NCBI GenBank assembly: GCA_009781005.1 | Contig: WQYX01000010.1 | Coordinates: 1-64,000 of the forward strand | Source: Polyangiaceae bacterium | Lineage (GTDB): Bacteria > Myxococcota_A > Polyangia > Polyangiales > Polyangiaceae | Direction: 5' to 3' | Length of the DNA stretch: 64,000 nt | Shown: positions 9,622-17,688 of the stretch, one piece after another | Position numbering within the stretch: the stretch's first letter is position 1 | Layout of the letters: each line of letters starts with the position of its first letter | Notes under the pieces: generated by a model | Databases searched by the model: none | Told to the model about the DNA's origin: nothing | What the model saw: the letters and a program-made list of their open reading frames with translations, nothing else | Program-made: the position numbers and the translations under genes

Positions 9622-9766
9622 AGAGCGTGTTCGCCAGCCTGCTGCGCGAATCGATACGTCGGTTGGGCGCTGCGGTGCCTGCGCACGTACGACAAGTACG
9701 TTTACGCGGGCTCCTCGCGCTCCGCCCTAGCCTCGATTCGCTCGCGACGGCTGCCCTACACGCTCT
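9622..9766. repeat. Palindromic repeat family A, copy between convergent pelB and pelG
   Basis: A 145-bp element filling the gap between the two convergent pel operons. Its left end AGAGCGTGTTCGCCAGCC is nearly the inverse of its right end GGCTGCCCTACACGCTCT. An equally long relative (inverted) is at 22228-22372; ends and flanking arms match, while the central ~45 bp differ. The last base coincides with the end of the pelG stop codon. It probably acts as a two-way transcription terminator, with mobility suggested by the second copy. Confidence 0.85.
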
Positions 9767-11130
9767 CAGCGCATGAACGTTTCGTACTCGATCCGATCGA
9801 GCTTTCGGGTCAGGATGGCGAGCCCCACGGCCGTGGCGACGAGCAGCGAGCACGCGAAACCATATCCATAAAAGCGCGATCCGAGGTGAATCGTAAGCAT
9901 GGTAAGCGAGAGGTTTGCGATGCAGAAGAGAACGTTGAGCCCGAACGAGAGCGCTCGGTAATCGAGATAAAAAAGAACCGTCAAGACTCCCAAAAAGACG
10001 ACCTGAATTCCCGTGCCCATGACATCGATATTGAAGAGTGGAACGTAGAGGAGCGGAATCCCGATCGCTGCAAGGACCCTCGGGCCGATCAAGATGACGA
10101 AGAGGACGGTCAGCCCTTGGACGCGGAAGATGTCGTAGAGACCGTCGCGCGCGGCGGAGACCAGTTGATTGCGCAATCTCTCGATCATCGATAGCGACGC
10201 GCCTTCGCGCACGGCCCGGAAGAAGGCGTCGTAAGCATCGGCGAAGTCGGTTTCGATGCGGACGAGGAAGACCGCCATGCCCGGAACAATCGAAAAATAT
10301 GCCAGGAAGATAGGGACGTCGTAGATGATCGACAGACGAATGGGCCCCAATACTTGCGATGACGTCTGCGGCGTCCACCAGAAGATGAATTTATCGATCC
10401 AGATCCCGAGGTTATAGAGGGCGCCCGTTCCGGCGAGGACCGGGAAAACGAGCCGTCGATTGAGAAAATCGAACGCAACGCGAATGTCGCTCGGGTATTG
10501 CCGAACCACGAGGACGAGCATCGAAAGAAGAAGAAGCGCCTGGCCCACGAAGAACGCCAAGAGGAGTCCTTCGGCGCCGAACCGGGCGAGGGCGAGGGCG
10601 AGCAGGAGGCACGCGGAATAGCCCGAAAGAAAGAGAAGGACGACCATCCGGTACGCCTTCATTCCGGTAAGGAATACCGAAAGGATCCAGACATCGTTCA
10701 GCGTGACGAAATTGACGATGAAAAGGAGCCGATATCCATAAAGCCCGCGGAAGGCGAACAGGACGAAGAGGGTGGCGAGGAGACCGCTCACGAGGGTCGT
10801 GAGGAGAAGTGCGCCGAACAGGTTCGGCACGACGAGCTCGCGCTTCTTCTCGAACAATCTGTCGGCCACGAAGCGCGTGAAGAGGAGCTGGAGCATCCCG
10901 GACGTGATGAGCGACGCGGCCGTGACGTGCGTAATCGTGGCAAAGAAGACGGCGACGTGGGCCCCCGATACTTGAACGGCGAGCGCCACGAGGCCCGTCA
11001 GGATCGTTCCGACGATCGAGATGACCCACGGCCCCGAACCGATGATCGCAGCGATCGAGTAGGCCGTGATGAGGCCCGCGTACGTCTCCTTCTGGAGGTG
11101 CTGCCGGAGCTCGAAACCGATACCCGCCAT
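9766..11130 (-). CDS. pelG: PelG, polytopic inner-membrane Pel export protein
   Basis: 454 aa beginning MAGIGFELRQHLQKETYAG, the characteristic PelG start. The reading frame extends further upstream, but this ATG overlaps the pelF stop as TAATG, which fixes the start. It has about 12 hydrophobic segments and resembles MOP/MATE-type polysaccharide flippases. With PelD and PelE it should form the inner-membrane complex that moves polymer made by PelF across the membrane. It is the last gene of pelDEFG and is convergent with pelB. Confidence 0.92.
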   Translation of the reverse strand: MAGIGFELRQHLQKETYAGLITAYSIAAIIGSGPWVISIVGTILTGLVALAVQVSGAHVAVFFATITHVTAASLITSGMLQLLFTRFVADRLFEKKRELVVPNLFGALLLTTLVSGLLATLFVLFAFRGLYGYRLLFIVNFVTLNDVWILSVFLTGMKAYRMVVLLFLSGYSACLLLALALARFGAEGLLLAFFVGQALLLLSMLVLVVRQYPSDIRVAFDFLNRRLVFPVLAGTGALYNLGIWIDKFIFWWTPQTSSQVLGPIRLSIIYDVPIFLAYFSIVPGMAVFLVRIETDFADAYDAFFRAVREGASLSMIERLRNQLVSAARDGLYDIFRVQGLTVLFVILIGPRVLAAIGIPLLYVPLFNIDVMGTGIQVVFLGVLTVLFYLDYRALSFGLNVLFCIANLSLTMLTIHLGSRFYGYGFACSLLVATAVGLAILTRKLDRIEYETFMR

Positions 11131-12671
11131 TATCGACCCATCGCTTCCGTATATACGTTTCTGTAATTGCCAATCATCTTCTCGAGCGTGTAATACCGCT
11201 CCACGCGCTCGATTCCCGCCCGCTGAGCGGCGCGCCACGCGGATTCATCGAGCAGCAGCTCCTTGATGGCGGTCGCCGTGGCCTCGGGATTCGCGATGGG
11301 AACGATGCGCCCTGCGGCTCCGAGCGCCTGATCTTCTGGCGTCGCGCCGTATACGAGCTCACGGCAGCAGCCGACGTCGCTCGATACGCATGGAACGCCG
11401 GCCGAAAAGCCCTCGAGGAGCGAGAGCGGCTGCGCCTCGCTGATCGACGTGAGGACCATGAGTCCGAGCTTCGGTAAAACGGCTTCGGGTCTCTGAAATC
11501 CCAAGAATTTGATGTGCCTCTCGACGCCGAGGTTCTTGACGAGGCTGTGGCACTCGCTCGCGTACGCCTTGTCTTCGTCCTCCGGACCGATGAGCCAGCC
11601 TTCGATGTCGTCGATCTCGTTCGCCAGGATACGCACCATTCGCACGAAGGTCTTGACGTCCTTGATGGGGACGATGCGTCCGAGCAGCCCGACCACGCGC
11701 GGGATCTTCGCCGGGCGATTCGCTCGGAGCGGGGCGAAGCGTTCGAGCTCGATCCCGTTTGGGATGACGCCCGTTCGCTCGGCCGTCGCTCCGTCCGCTA
11801 CTTGGCGCTGCCGGTTGCCTTCGTAGAGTGCGATGATCGGGTCCGCGACGGAATACGTGATACGCCCGATTCCTTCGAAAAAGCGAATCCATAATTGGCG
11901 GATATATCCGATCTCCGAATGGGATATCTCCCCGCTGTCGGAGCTCGCTTCCTTGAGCCAATCTGCCTGGAGTAGTTCGATTCGCCGCTCTTTCGTGTAA
12001 ATGCCATGTTCCGTTAAAATGAGCGGACGCCCGGATGCCTGACTGAGAATCGTCCCAAAGAAGCCTGCAAACCCCGTTGAGACCGTGTGGTATGCGCGGG
12101 CTTTCGGCGCGTTCTTGGCTGCGAGTGCGAGCATGAAGAGCGGCGCGTGCACCGAACGCACGGTCCAGAAATAGTCGACGAACGACAGCTCACTGCAATT
12201 GGCACGGTAGCGACTCGTGATTTCGTCCCAAGAGAGCTCGCTGTGAAGGAAATCCTTGAGGATCGAGCCGGGGCGCTCCGCGAGCGGAGTCGCCAGGTTT
12301 CGAAGCAAATTGGAAGGGAAAGACTCCTTGGATGTTTTGAGCGCGTCGTGGACCTGCGCTGCAATATCGAAAAAAGTAGGATCCCCGCGCCGCTCCCCCG
12401 AATGGTCGTGGACTGCGATGGACGACAGGTAGTGTTCCTCGAGATGGACCACGTTGGGCGGCATGTCGTATTTCATGCCCTGATAGTGGGACGGATCGCC
12501 GCCGATGAAGAAGATGCCGAACCTGATCTCGGCAAGCCCCCGAATGATCTGATGAACCCAGCTCGAGACGCCGCCGCTGACGTACGGATACGTACCTTCG
12601 AGGACCAGCGCGACGTCGAGTGTCTCCCCGCGCGAGAGTGTCCGTTTTGTCTTTTCGGTGTTTGTCTTCAT
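11130..12671 (-). CDS. pelF: PelF, cytoplasmic GT4 glycosyltransferase that polymerises Pel
   Basis: 513 aa from the ATG of MKTNTEK; it overlaps the pelE stop as ATGA and the pelG start as TAATG. The N-terminal half has the family signature LEGTYPYVSGGVSSWVHQII and the C-terminal half the GT-B donor domain. The E-x7-E motif typical of GT4 enzymes is at E412 and E420 (SEAQPLSLLEGFSAGVP). In the known pathway PelF uses UDP-GalNAc/GlcNAc-type donors and is recruited by the PelD-E-G complex. Length is close to Pseudomonas PelF (~507 aa). Confidence 0.93.
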   Translation of the reverse strand: MKTNTEKTKRTLSRGETLDVALVLEGTYPYVSGGVSSWVHQIIRGLAEIRFGIFFIGGDPSHYQGMKYDMPPNVVHLEEHYLSSIAVHDHSGERRGDPTFFDIAAQVHDALKTSKESFPSNLLRNLATPLAERPGSILKDFLHSELSWDEITSRYRANCSELSFVDYFWTVRSVHAPLFMLALAAKNAPKARAYHTVSTGFAGFFGTILSQASGRPLILTEHGIYTKERRIELLQADWLKEASSDSGEISHSEIGYIRQLWIRFFEGIGRITYSVADPIIALYEGNRQRQVADGATAERTGVIPNGIELERFAPLRANRPAKIPRVVGLLGRIVPIKDVKTFVRMVRILANEIDDIEGWLIGPEDEDKAYASECHSLVKNLGVERHIKFLGFQRPEAVLPKLGLMVLTSISEAQPLSLLEGFSAGVPCVSSDVGCCRELVYGATPEDQALGAAGRIVPIANPEATATAIKELLLDESAWRAAQRAGIERVERYYTLEKMIGNYRNVYTEAMGR

Positions 12672-13684
12672 CGCCAAAGTTCCTGGATCTCCGCGACGAG
12701 GACGTGGTCGGTCGGCAGTCCGTCGATGGTCGAGAGGCCGTTGCGAGCTTCCTCGAAGGCGCGCCGCCGGAACGCCTCTTCGGCGCCTTCGACGGCGAGT
12801 TCCGTTTGCACGATCCCCGCAAGGATGGCTTGGTCGAACACCTCGCGCGCGTCGACTGCCGGCTCCCCTGCCGGCGATTGCTTCAGCAAGATACGTCCGA
12901 CGAGGCGCAGCACCGCGGCGTCGTCCGGTACGATGGCGAGCGCTTCGCGTGCATGGGTCAGCGCGGACTTCAGCACGTGCTTGTAGAGTTCGCCCTCCGC
13001 GAGCCCGAGGTAGGCGACCTCGTGATAATTCTCCGCCAGGGTCACGTGGAGCTCCCACGCCCGTCTTGGGGTGGGTCCCTCTTTCAATACTTCGAGGGCG
13101 TGCTCGATCTGGAGATCGATCGTTCGCCGAATCTTCTCGAGCTGACTGAACGCCAGGAGGCGAACCTCTTCGGCCTTGTCGGCGAGCGCCGTTTTGAGCA
13201 CCTGCACCGCGATGCCGCGCGGCACGTCGTTCGTCTGGAGGACGGCCCGAAAGCGCGCCTCGACCGAACCCCCGTAGCGCACGAGGTGGAGGAGCCGATC
13301 GGCGAGTACGGCTCCACGAAGCTCTCTGGTCGGTTGCCGATCGAACGGATTCGATGGCGCGTAACGTTGAAACGAAATTGTCTGCTCTTTCGGTTTCGCA
13401 GAGACGATGACGTAAATCGCCGCCATGAGCGCCGCTCCGCCAAAGACGGGAATGAAGAACGCCGTGGCCGTGGCGAGCGCGCCAATCCGCCCGCAGGCAG
13501 CTCTCCCCATCTCGCGAAGAGCTCTCCTCAGGAAGAATCCAAACGCAAATGCCATGACGCCGTGCGCGAGGATTCCGAGAACGATAGTCCGGGGCTCACG
13601 CAGGAGGGCGATTCCGACGAGCGCGAGGACTGTGTCCCCGAGGACCGCGCTACTCGGCAGAGTGAGCCAGAACCGCGTTTTCAT
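12668..13684 (-). CDS. pelE: PelE, inner-membrane TPR scaffold of the Pel synthase complex
   Basis: 338 aa from ATG 13684 (MKTRFWLTLPSSA). Two N-terminal membrane helices (about residues 10-47 and 60-85) precede an alpha-helical domain with TPR-like pairs (RAWELHVTLAENYHEVAYLG, ALAIVPDDAAVLRLVGRILL). PelE bridges PelD and PelF. The start lies 35 nt inside the 3' end of pelD and the stop overlaps pelF as ATGA, so the four genes are translationally coupled. The call rests on architecture and synteny; sequence conservation of PelE is low. Confidence 0.85.
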   Translation of the reverse strand: MKTRFWLTLPSSAVLGDTVLALVGIALLREPRTIVLGILAHGVMAFAFGFFLRRALREMGRAACGRIGALATATAFFIPVFGGAALMAAIYVIVSAKPKEQTISFQRYAPSNPFDRQPTRELRGAVLADRLLHLVRYGGSVEARFRAVLQTNDVPRGIAVQVLKTALADKAEEVRLLAFSQLEKIRRTIDLQIEHALEVLKEGPTPRRAWELHVTLAENYHEVAYLGLAEGELYKHVLKSALTHAREALAIVPDDAAVLRLVGRILLKQSPAGEPAVDAREVFDQAILAGIVQTELAVEGAEEAFRRRAFEEARNGLSTIDGLPTDHVLVAEIQELWR

Positions 13685-15182
13685 GTGCCTCCCTCGTTGT
13701 GTCGACCTTGGCAAGGAGCGCTTCGACCTCGGCGAGGATCGTGTTGCTCTTCGCACCTTTGAGGAGCCATATCCGGAAAGACACGCCGAGAGATGCCATG
13801 TCCGCGCCGTTGCGTTCGCGGCTGAGGCGATCGATTCGGGCCCGGAAGGTGAATGCTCCATCGGCGTCGGTGAGGGGCATGACGACGAGGACCACCGGAT
13901 TGTCGCTCCGGTCCCTCCTCATGATCGGCCAATCGGTCGTGCGAAGATCTCTCGCGATCAAATCCTCGAGGACGATCGTTCCGCGCGATCCCTTCTTGCA
14001 TGAGAACGCCGCGAGCACGCTCGGCAGATGGTTGTCGCGTGCATCGATCCCGGCGCGTTCGAGTCGTTCGACGAACTGACTCCATCGATCGGTCTCTCTT
14101 GCATCCTCTCCCGCGGCTCCCGCGACCGATCGCATCGAGACGACGGTGTATCCGGCGATGACGTACAGGAGCCTCAGATTCGATGCCTCGAACGCGACGA
14201 ACGGAAGCGACTGAATAGCGACCACGCCAATTCGCTTTTGGGACACGTCGAGGAGCGGAATGGCGGCAAGGAGCGTCGTTGAAGCGGACAATTCGTGATA
14301 CTTCGCGGCGTGAACGACTTCCCCGCTGTCGAGCGCTTCCTTCACCAAAACGTCGTCCTTCGGAAAAGGACGCATCGCTCCGATCGACGCGATGGGCGAG
14401 CTCTCGAGTCGTCCCTCTCCGTCGACGAGATGAACGCACGCCGCCTGCACGCGCCCGTAGCTCGCCATGATCCCGAGCATTTTCGTGAACCCCGCGGCGA
14501 GATCGTCCTCCCGTGTCGCCTTGGCGTCGATGAGCGCGTGGAGCGCTCCACGAAGCGACGTGAGTCGCGCCGCCGCACGCTGCTCGAGACGTTCGTGGGA
14601 GAGCTCCAGCAGCATGTAGCTCCGGGAGAAACCATCGAACTGGGTTCGCAAGTGGCGATAGTCGGTTTCGAGCTTGTTGGATTTGCGTCGTATCGAGGCC
14701 GACACCTGACCGACGATCATCGTGAGAAGCATGACGCCATAAGCAAGTTCCGCCGGCAGCGTCCGCGTGAACGCCACGAGCGAGAGAAGAAGGATCGCGC
14801 TCGTCACCCCTGCACCAAACCCGTGCCGGAGTGCGACGAGCACGGGCGGAACTGCGAGCCATGAGAATCCGTGGCTGAGAAAGAGCGGATCTTTGCGCTC
14901 CACCACCATGCCGATAGCCGGCATGAGCAACGTGATCACGATGGCCTCGGCGTAGGCCCGCAGCTTTTGTTTTTTGAGCAGTGCCCGCGTGCGCGTGCGC
15001 GTGCCGACCCGAGGCGGCGTGTCCTCGATTCGTCGCCGTACGGCCGATGCGGGCCCTTGTGAGGTCGATATGGGCCCTTGTGTGGGGGCTTTCGAGTCTT
15101 TCTTGGGGATGGGTCTCATGGGCGAAGCTCTTAAGAGTCCTGGAAACGAGAAAAGAGCGACACGTGGAGGTTTCCCCGTCAT
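13650..15182 (-). CDS. pelD: PelD, membrane c-di-GMP receptor with GAF and degenerate GGDEF domains
   Basis: 510 aa. A charged N-terminal tail is followed by about four membrane helices (residues ~75-165), a GAF-like domain (~215-340) and a C-terminal GGDEF-like domain without the catalytic GGDEF motif. R414-T-T-D417 in DLRTTDWP sits where the inhibitory RxxD site of diguanylate cyclases and PelD would be, and is a candidate c-di-GMP-binding site. Binding should switch on Pel synthesis post-translationally. The start is uncertain: ATG 15182 or 15119; neither has a clear ribosome site. It is first in pelDEFG and divergent from the VWA gene. Confidence 0.88.
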   Translation of the reverse strand: MTGKPPRVALFSFPGLLRASPMRPIPKKDSKAPTQGPISTSQGPASAVRRRIEDTPPRVGTRTRTRALLKKQKLRAYAEAIVITLLMPAIGMVVERKDPLFLSHGFSWLAVPPVLVALRHGFGAGVTSAILLLSLVAFTRTLPAELAYGVMLLTMIVGQVSASIRRKSNKLETDYRHLRTQFDGFSRSYMLLELSHERLEQRAAARLTSLRGALHALIDAKATREDDLAAGFTKMLGIMASYGRVQAACVHLVDGEGRLESSPIASIGAMRPFPKDDVLVKEALDSGEVVHAAKYHELSASTTLLAAIPLLDVSQKRIGVVAIQSLPFVAFEASNLRLLYVIAGYTVVSMRSVAGAAGEDARETDRWSQFVERLERAGIDARDNHLPSVLAAFSCKKGSRGTIVLEDLIARDLRTTDWPIMRRDRSDNPVVLVVMPLTDADGAFTFRARIDRLSRERNGADMASLGVSFRIWLLKGAKSNTILAEVEALLAKVDTTREAHENAVLAHSAE

Positions 15183-15325
15183 TCGGAGTTAACCGAATGA
15201 CGAAGAGACTCCGCGGCATGACGACACATGCACCAGGTGCGAGGAAAGCGCAAATGATTGAAGACCTGTCACGACGCGAGTCCGAATACCGAATGGCATG
15301 ACTCCGGAGATCGATTGGCGCGCTC

Positions 15326-16789
15326 GTGCGTACGGCGCGCATGGCACTCTCATTTTGGTTTCGTTCCCCCGCGCTCCGCCGTGGCGTTGCTGTTTCCGCT
15401 GTCGTCCTCGCAGCGGGCGGTCTCATTCTCCACAAGTCATCGGCCGCCGGTCACGCGTCGGTCATGCCTTCCTCCATCCTCGCGTCGGGTTCGAACTCGG
15501 CGTCGTTCTCGGGACCGGGCGCGCACGGCATGGTGTCGCTCAGTCACTCGCGCGTCTTGCGCGGATCGCAGACGCGTCTCTTCGCCGAAGTGCGCATGAT
15601 CGCCGACGCAGCAGAAGGCAACGCGAAAGAACGCGCACCGATCTCCCTCGCCGTCGTGCTCGACACGTCGGGTTCGATGAGCGGCGACAAGATCAATGAA
15701 GCAAAGCGCTCGGCGCTCGAGTTGCTCGCGCAGATGCGCGATGACGATGAGATCGCATTCGTTCGCTATTCGGATTCGAGCGAACTTCTGCAACCTCTTT
15801 CGCGCGTGAGCAACGTCCGCTCCCAGCTCGCCTCACGCATTCGCGAGCTCTCTGCGGGCGGCGGCACGAACATCCCGCGCGGACTGTCCGAGGGGCTCGC
15901 CGCGCTCGGCGCTGCAGATCGCGATCGCGTGCGCCGCGTCGTCCTCGTCAGCGACGGACTCGACGGCACTCGCGTACGGGCCGAACAGCTCGCAGAAAAC
16001 GCTTCCCGCGACGGCGTGGTCGTCTCGTCGCTCGGCATCGGCCTCGACTTCGACGAAGCGTACATGGGCTCGGTCGCACAACGCGGGCACGGAAACTTCG
16101 CGTTCGTCAAGGACGGCGCAAGCCTCGCGAAATTTCTCTCGCGAGAGCTCGTCGAGACGGCATCGACGACGATCGAAAACGCCGTCGTGACGTTGACCTT
16201 GCCGGAAGGGATCACGTTCGTGTCGGCCACGGGCGCCGACGCCGGCACGACGGGGCGCGGCGGCCGAACGATCGAGCTATCGCTCGGCTCGCTCTTCGCA
16301 GGCGACGATCGCCGCGGGATCGTGGAGCTCGCATCGGATGGCGACGTAGATGGCCATCTCGACGTCGTCACGCATGCACGATGGAGCCGCGTGGGCGCGA
16401 AGGGCGCCGTCGACATCGACGTGCCGAGTCTCACGCTCGTGGCGAGCCGCGATCCGGATGAAGTCGTGCGCGGACGCGACGGCGCCGTCCTCGCAAGCGC
16501 CGCGAGTGTCGTCGCATCGAAGCGTCAAGTCGAAGCGGCGAATGCGTACGCCCAGGGAGATGTGGCGCGCGCAACGAAGCTCGTCGAAGCCAACGAAACG
16601 GAGCTCACCGCGGCGCTTGCCGCAGCGCCTGCACCAGCGGCCACCGCGGTCCAAGCGCAGCTCGATAGCTATCGCGAAGCCAAGAAAACGTTCACGTACG
16701 TCCCGCCCGCAACGACCGCCGGCCGTGCCGCCGCGAAAGTCACGACGGAAAAAGAGATGAGCAACTTCAAACGAAAGGCTTGGAAATGA
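15326..16789 (+). CDS. Membrane-anchored VWA-domain protein with intact MIDAS
   Basis: 487 aa from GTG 15326, or 482 aa from ATG 15341. A single N-terminal membrane helix (GVAVSAVVLAAGGLIL) is followed by a von Willebrand A domain at about residues 108-280. Its complete metal site is DTSGSMSG, GGGTNI and a later SDGLDG. A beta-rich domain follows, then a C-terminal helical region. The gene overlaps the next by ATGA, and that one overlaps the third by ATGA, so the three are coupled. The VWA domain likely mediates metal-dependent protein binding in the periplasm. Function is unknown. Confidence 0.8.
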   Translation: MRTARMALSFWFRSPALRRGVAVSAVVLAAGGLILHKSSAAGHASVMPSSILASGSNSASFSGPGAHGMVSLSHSRVLRGSQTRLFAEVRMIADAAEGNAKERAPISLAVVLDTSGSMSGDKINEAKRSALELLAQMRDDDEIAFVRYSDSSELLQPLSRVSNVRSQLASRIRELSAGGGTNIPRGLSEGLAALGAADRDRVRRVVLVSDGLDGTRVRAEQLAENASRDGVVVSSLGIGLDFDEAYMGSVAQRGHGNFAFVKDGASLAKFLSRELVETASTTIENAVVTLTLPEGITFVSATGADAGTTGRGGRTIELSLGSLFAGDDRRGIVELASDGDVDGHLDVVTHARWSRVGAKGAVDIDVPSLTLVASRDPDEVVRGRDGAVLASAASVVASKRQVEAANAYAQGDVARATKLVEANETELTAALAAAPAPAATAVQAQLDSYREAKKTFTYVPPATTAGRAAAKVTTEKEMSNFKRKAWK

Positions 16790-17688
16790 GCCGCAAGATC
16801 GCTTTCGTCGTCGCCGCCGCTTGCCTCTTTGCACTCGCCCCGATCACCGGAAGATTCGGGCTGATTGTGGCGTCGGTGTCGCTCGTCTGGCTCTCGGTGC
16901 TCGTCGCCGTCGCGGCAAGCGGCAGCGTTTCGGCGCTCGCCGTAGCCTCGGGCGCCGCCGGCGCACTGGCCGGCGGCTTGCTCGCGTCCTTGTTGCCTGC
17001 GGCCGCGGGCGCGGCTCTCGTCGCATGCGCGTTCGTCGAGCGCACCACCCGGATCCGCACGCCGGCGATGCGTGCGTTGCACGTGCTCTTCGCGTGCGCC
17101 GCCGGTGCCTTGGCTGGATTTCTGTCAGCGGCGTTTGCGTCTTCGTCGTTCGCCATCACGGCCGTCGCCGTCGTCGTGGCGGCTGTCGTTTGCGCTCTGC
17201 CGCTGCTCGTCCCCGCGGATGATCCGGTGGCTCACGCGCTCGATCTCGCGTCGCGATCGCTGTCGGGTTCGGCGCGCGAGTACCTTGCGAATGGCGCCAA
17301 GCTCCGTCGCTTCGCATCCGACGTCACGCTCGATCGCAACATCGACACCAGCGTGACCGCGACTTGGCGCTCGCTTCTTCGCCTCGCGGAGGCACGCGTC
17401 CGCCTCGAGCACACCCTGGGGCAGCTCCCGTCCGGCGAGATGGACGTGCTCGGCATGGTCGACCAACGCATCGAAGAACATGTGCGCGCGTTGATGCGCG
17501 CTTATGCGGCCGTTGACACGGCGTCGGCCGCGTCCGTTGCGCTCGACGACGTCGCAAAGAAGGACGTGGAGGCCACGGCGGATTCGCTCGAAGAGGTAGG
17601 CCGCGCCCTCGTCGAGGTCCGCGACGCATGTACGACCCCGGCTTTGCGAGGCACGCTGCCGCGCGTACCCTCGAGGATCGGACCATGA
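16786..17688 (+). CDS. Polytopic membrane protein with helical C-terminal domain, VWA operon
   Basis: 300 aa starting MSRKIAFVV at an ATG that overlaps the previous stop (ATGA). Residues 1-150 hold about five hydrophobic, Ala/Val/Leu-rich helices. The C-terminal half is soluble and helical, with the amphipathic stretches LLRLAEARVRLEHTLGQL and EEVGRALVEVRDACTTP resembling coiled coils. I do not recognise a family. Its position between two VWA proteins suggests it anchors or organises them. The stop overlaps the next start as ATGA. Confidence 0.7.
   Translation: MSRKIAFVVAAACLFALAPITGRFGLIVASVSLVWLSVLVAVAASGSVSALAVASGAAGALAGGLLASLLPAAAGAALVACAFVERTTRIRTPAMRALHVLFACAAGALAGFLSAAFASSSFAITAVAVVVAAVVCALPLLVPADDPVAHALDLASRSLSGSAREYLANGAKLRRFASDVTLDRNIDTSVTATWRSLLRLAEARVRLEHTLGQLPSGEMDVLGMVDQRIEEHVRALMRAYAAVDTASAASVALDDVAKKDVEATADSLEEVGRALVEVRDACTTPALRGTLPRVPSRIGP

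Noticed and set aside
11131-11238. 36-codon N-terminal extension of the PelG frame
   Set aside because: PelG proteins begin MAGIGFELR; the extension overlaps the end of pelF and is not conserved-looking.
12672-13058. 129-codon N-terminal extension of the PelF frame
   Set aside because: It overlaps pelE, is Arg-rich and unlike PelF; the ATG at 12671 overlaps the pelE stop and begins the conserved protein.
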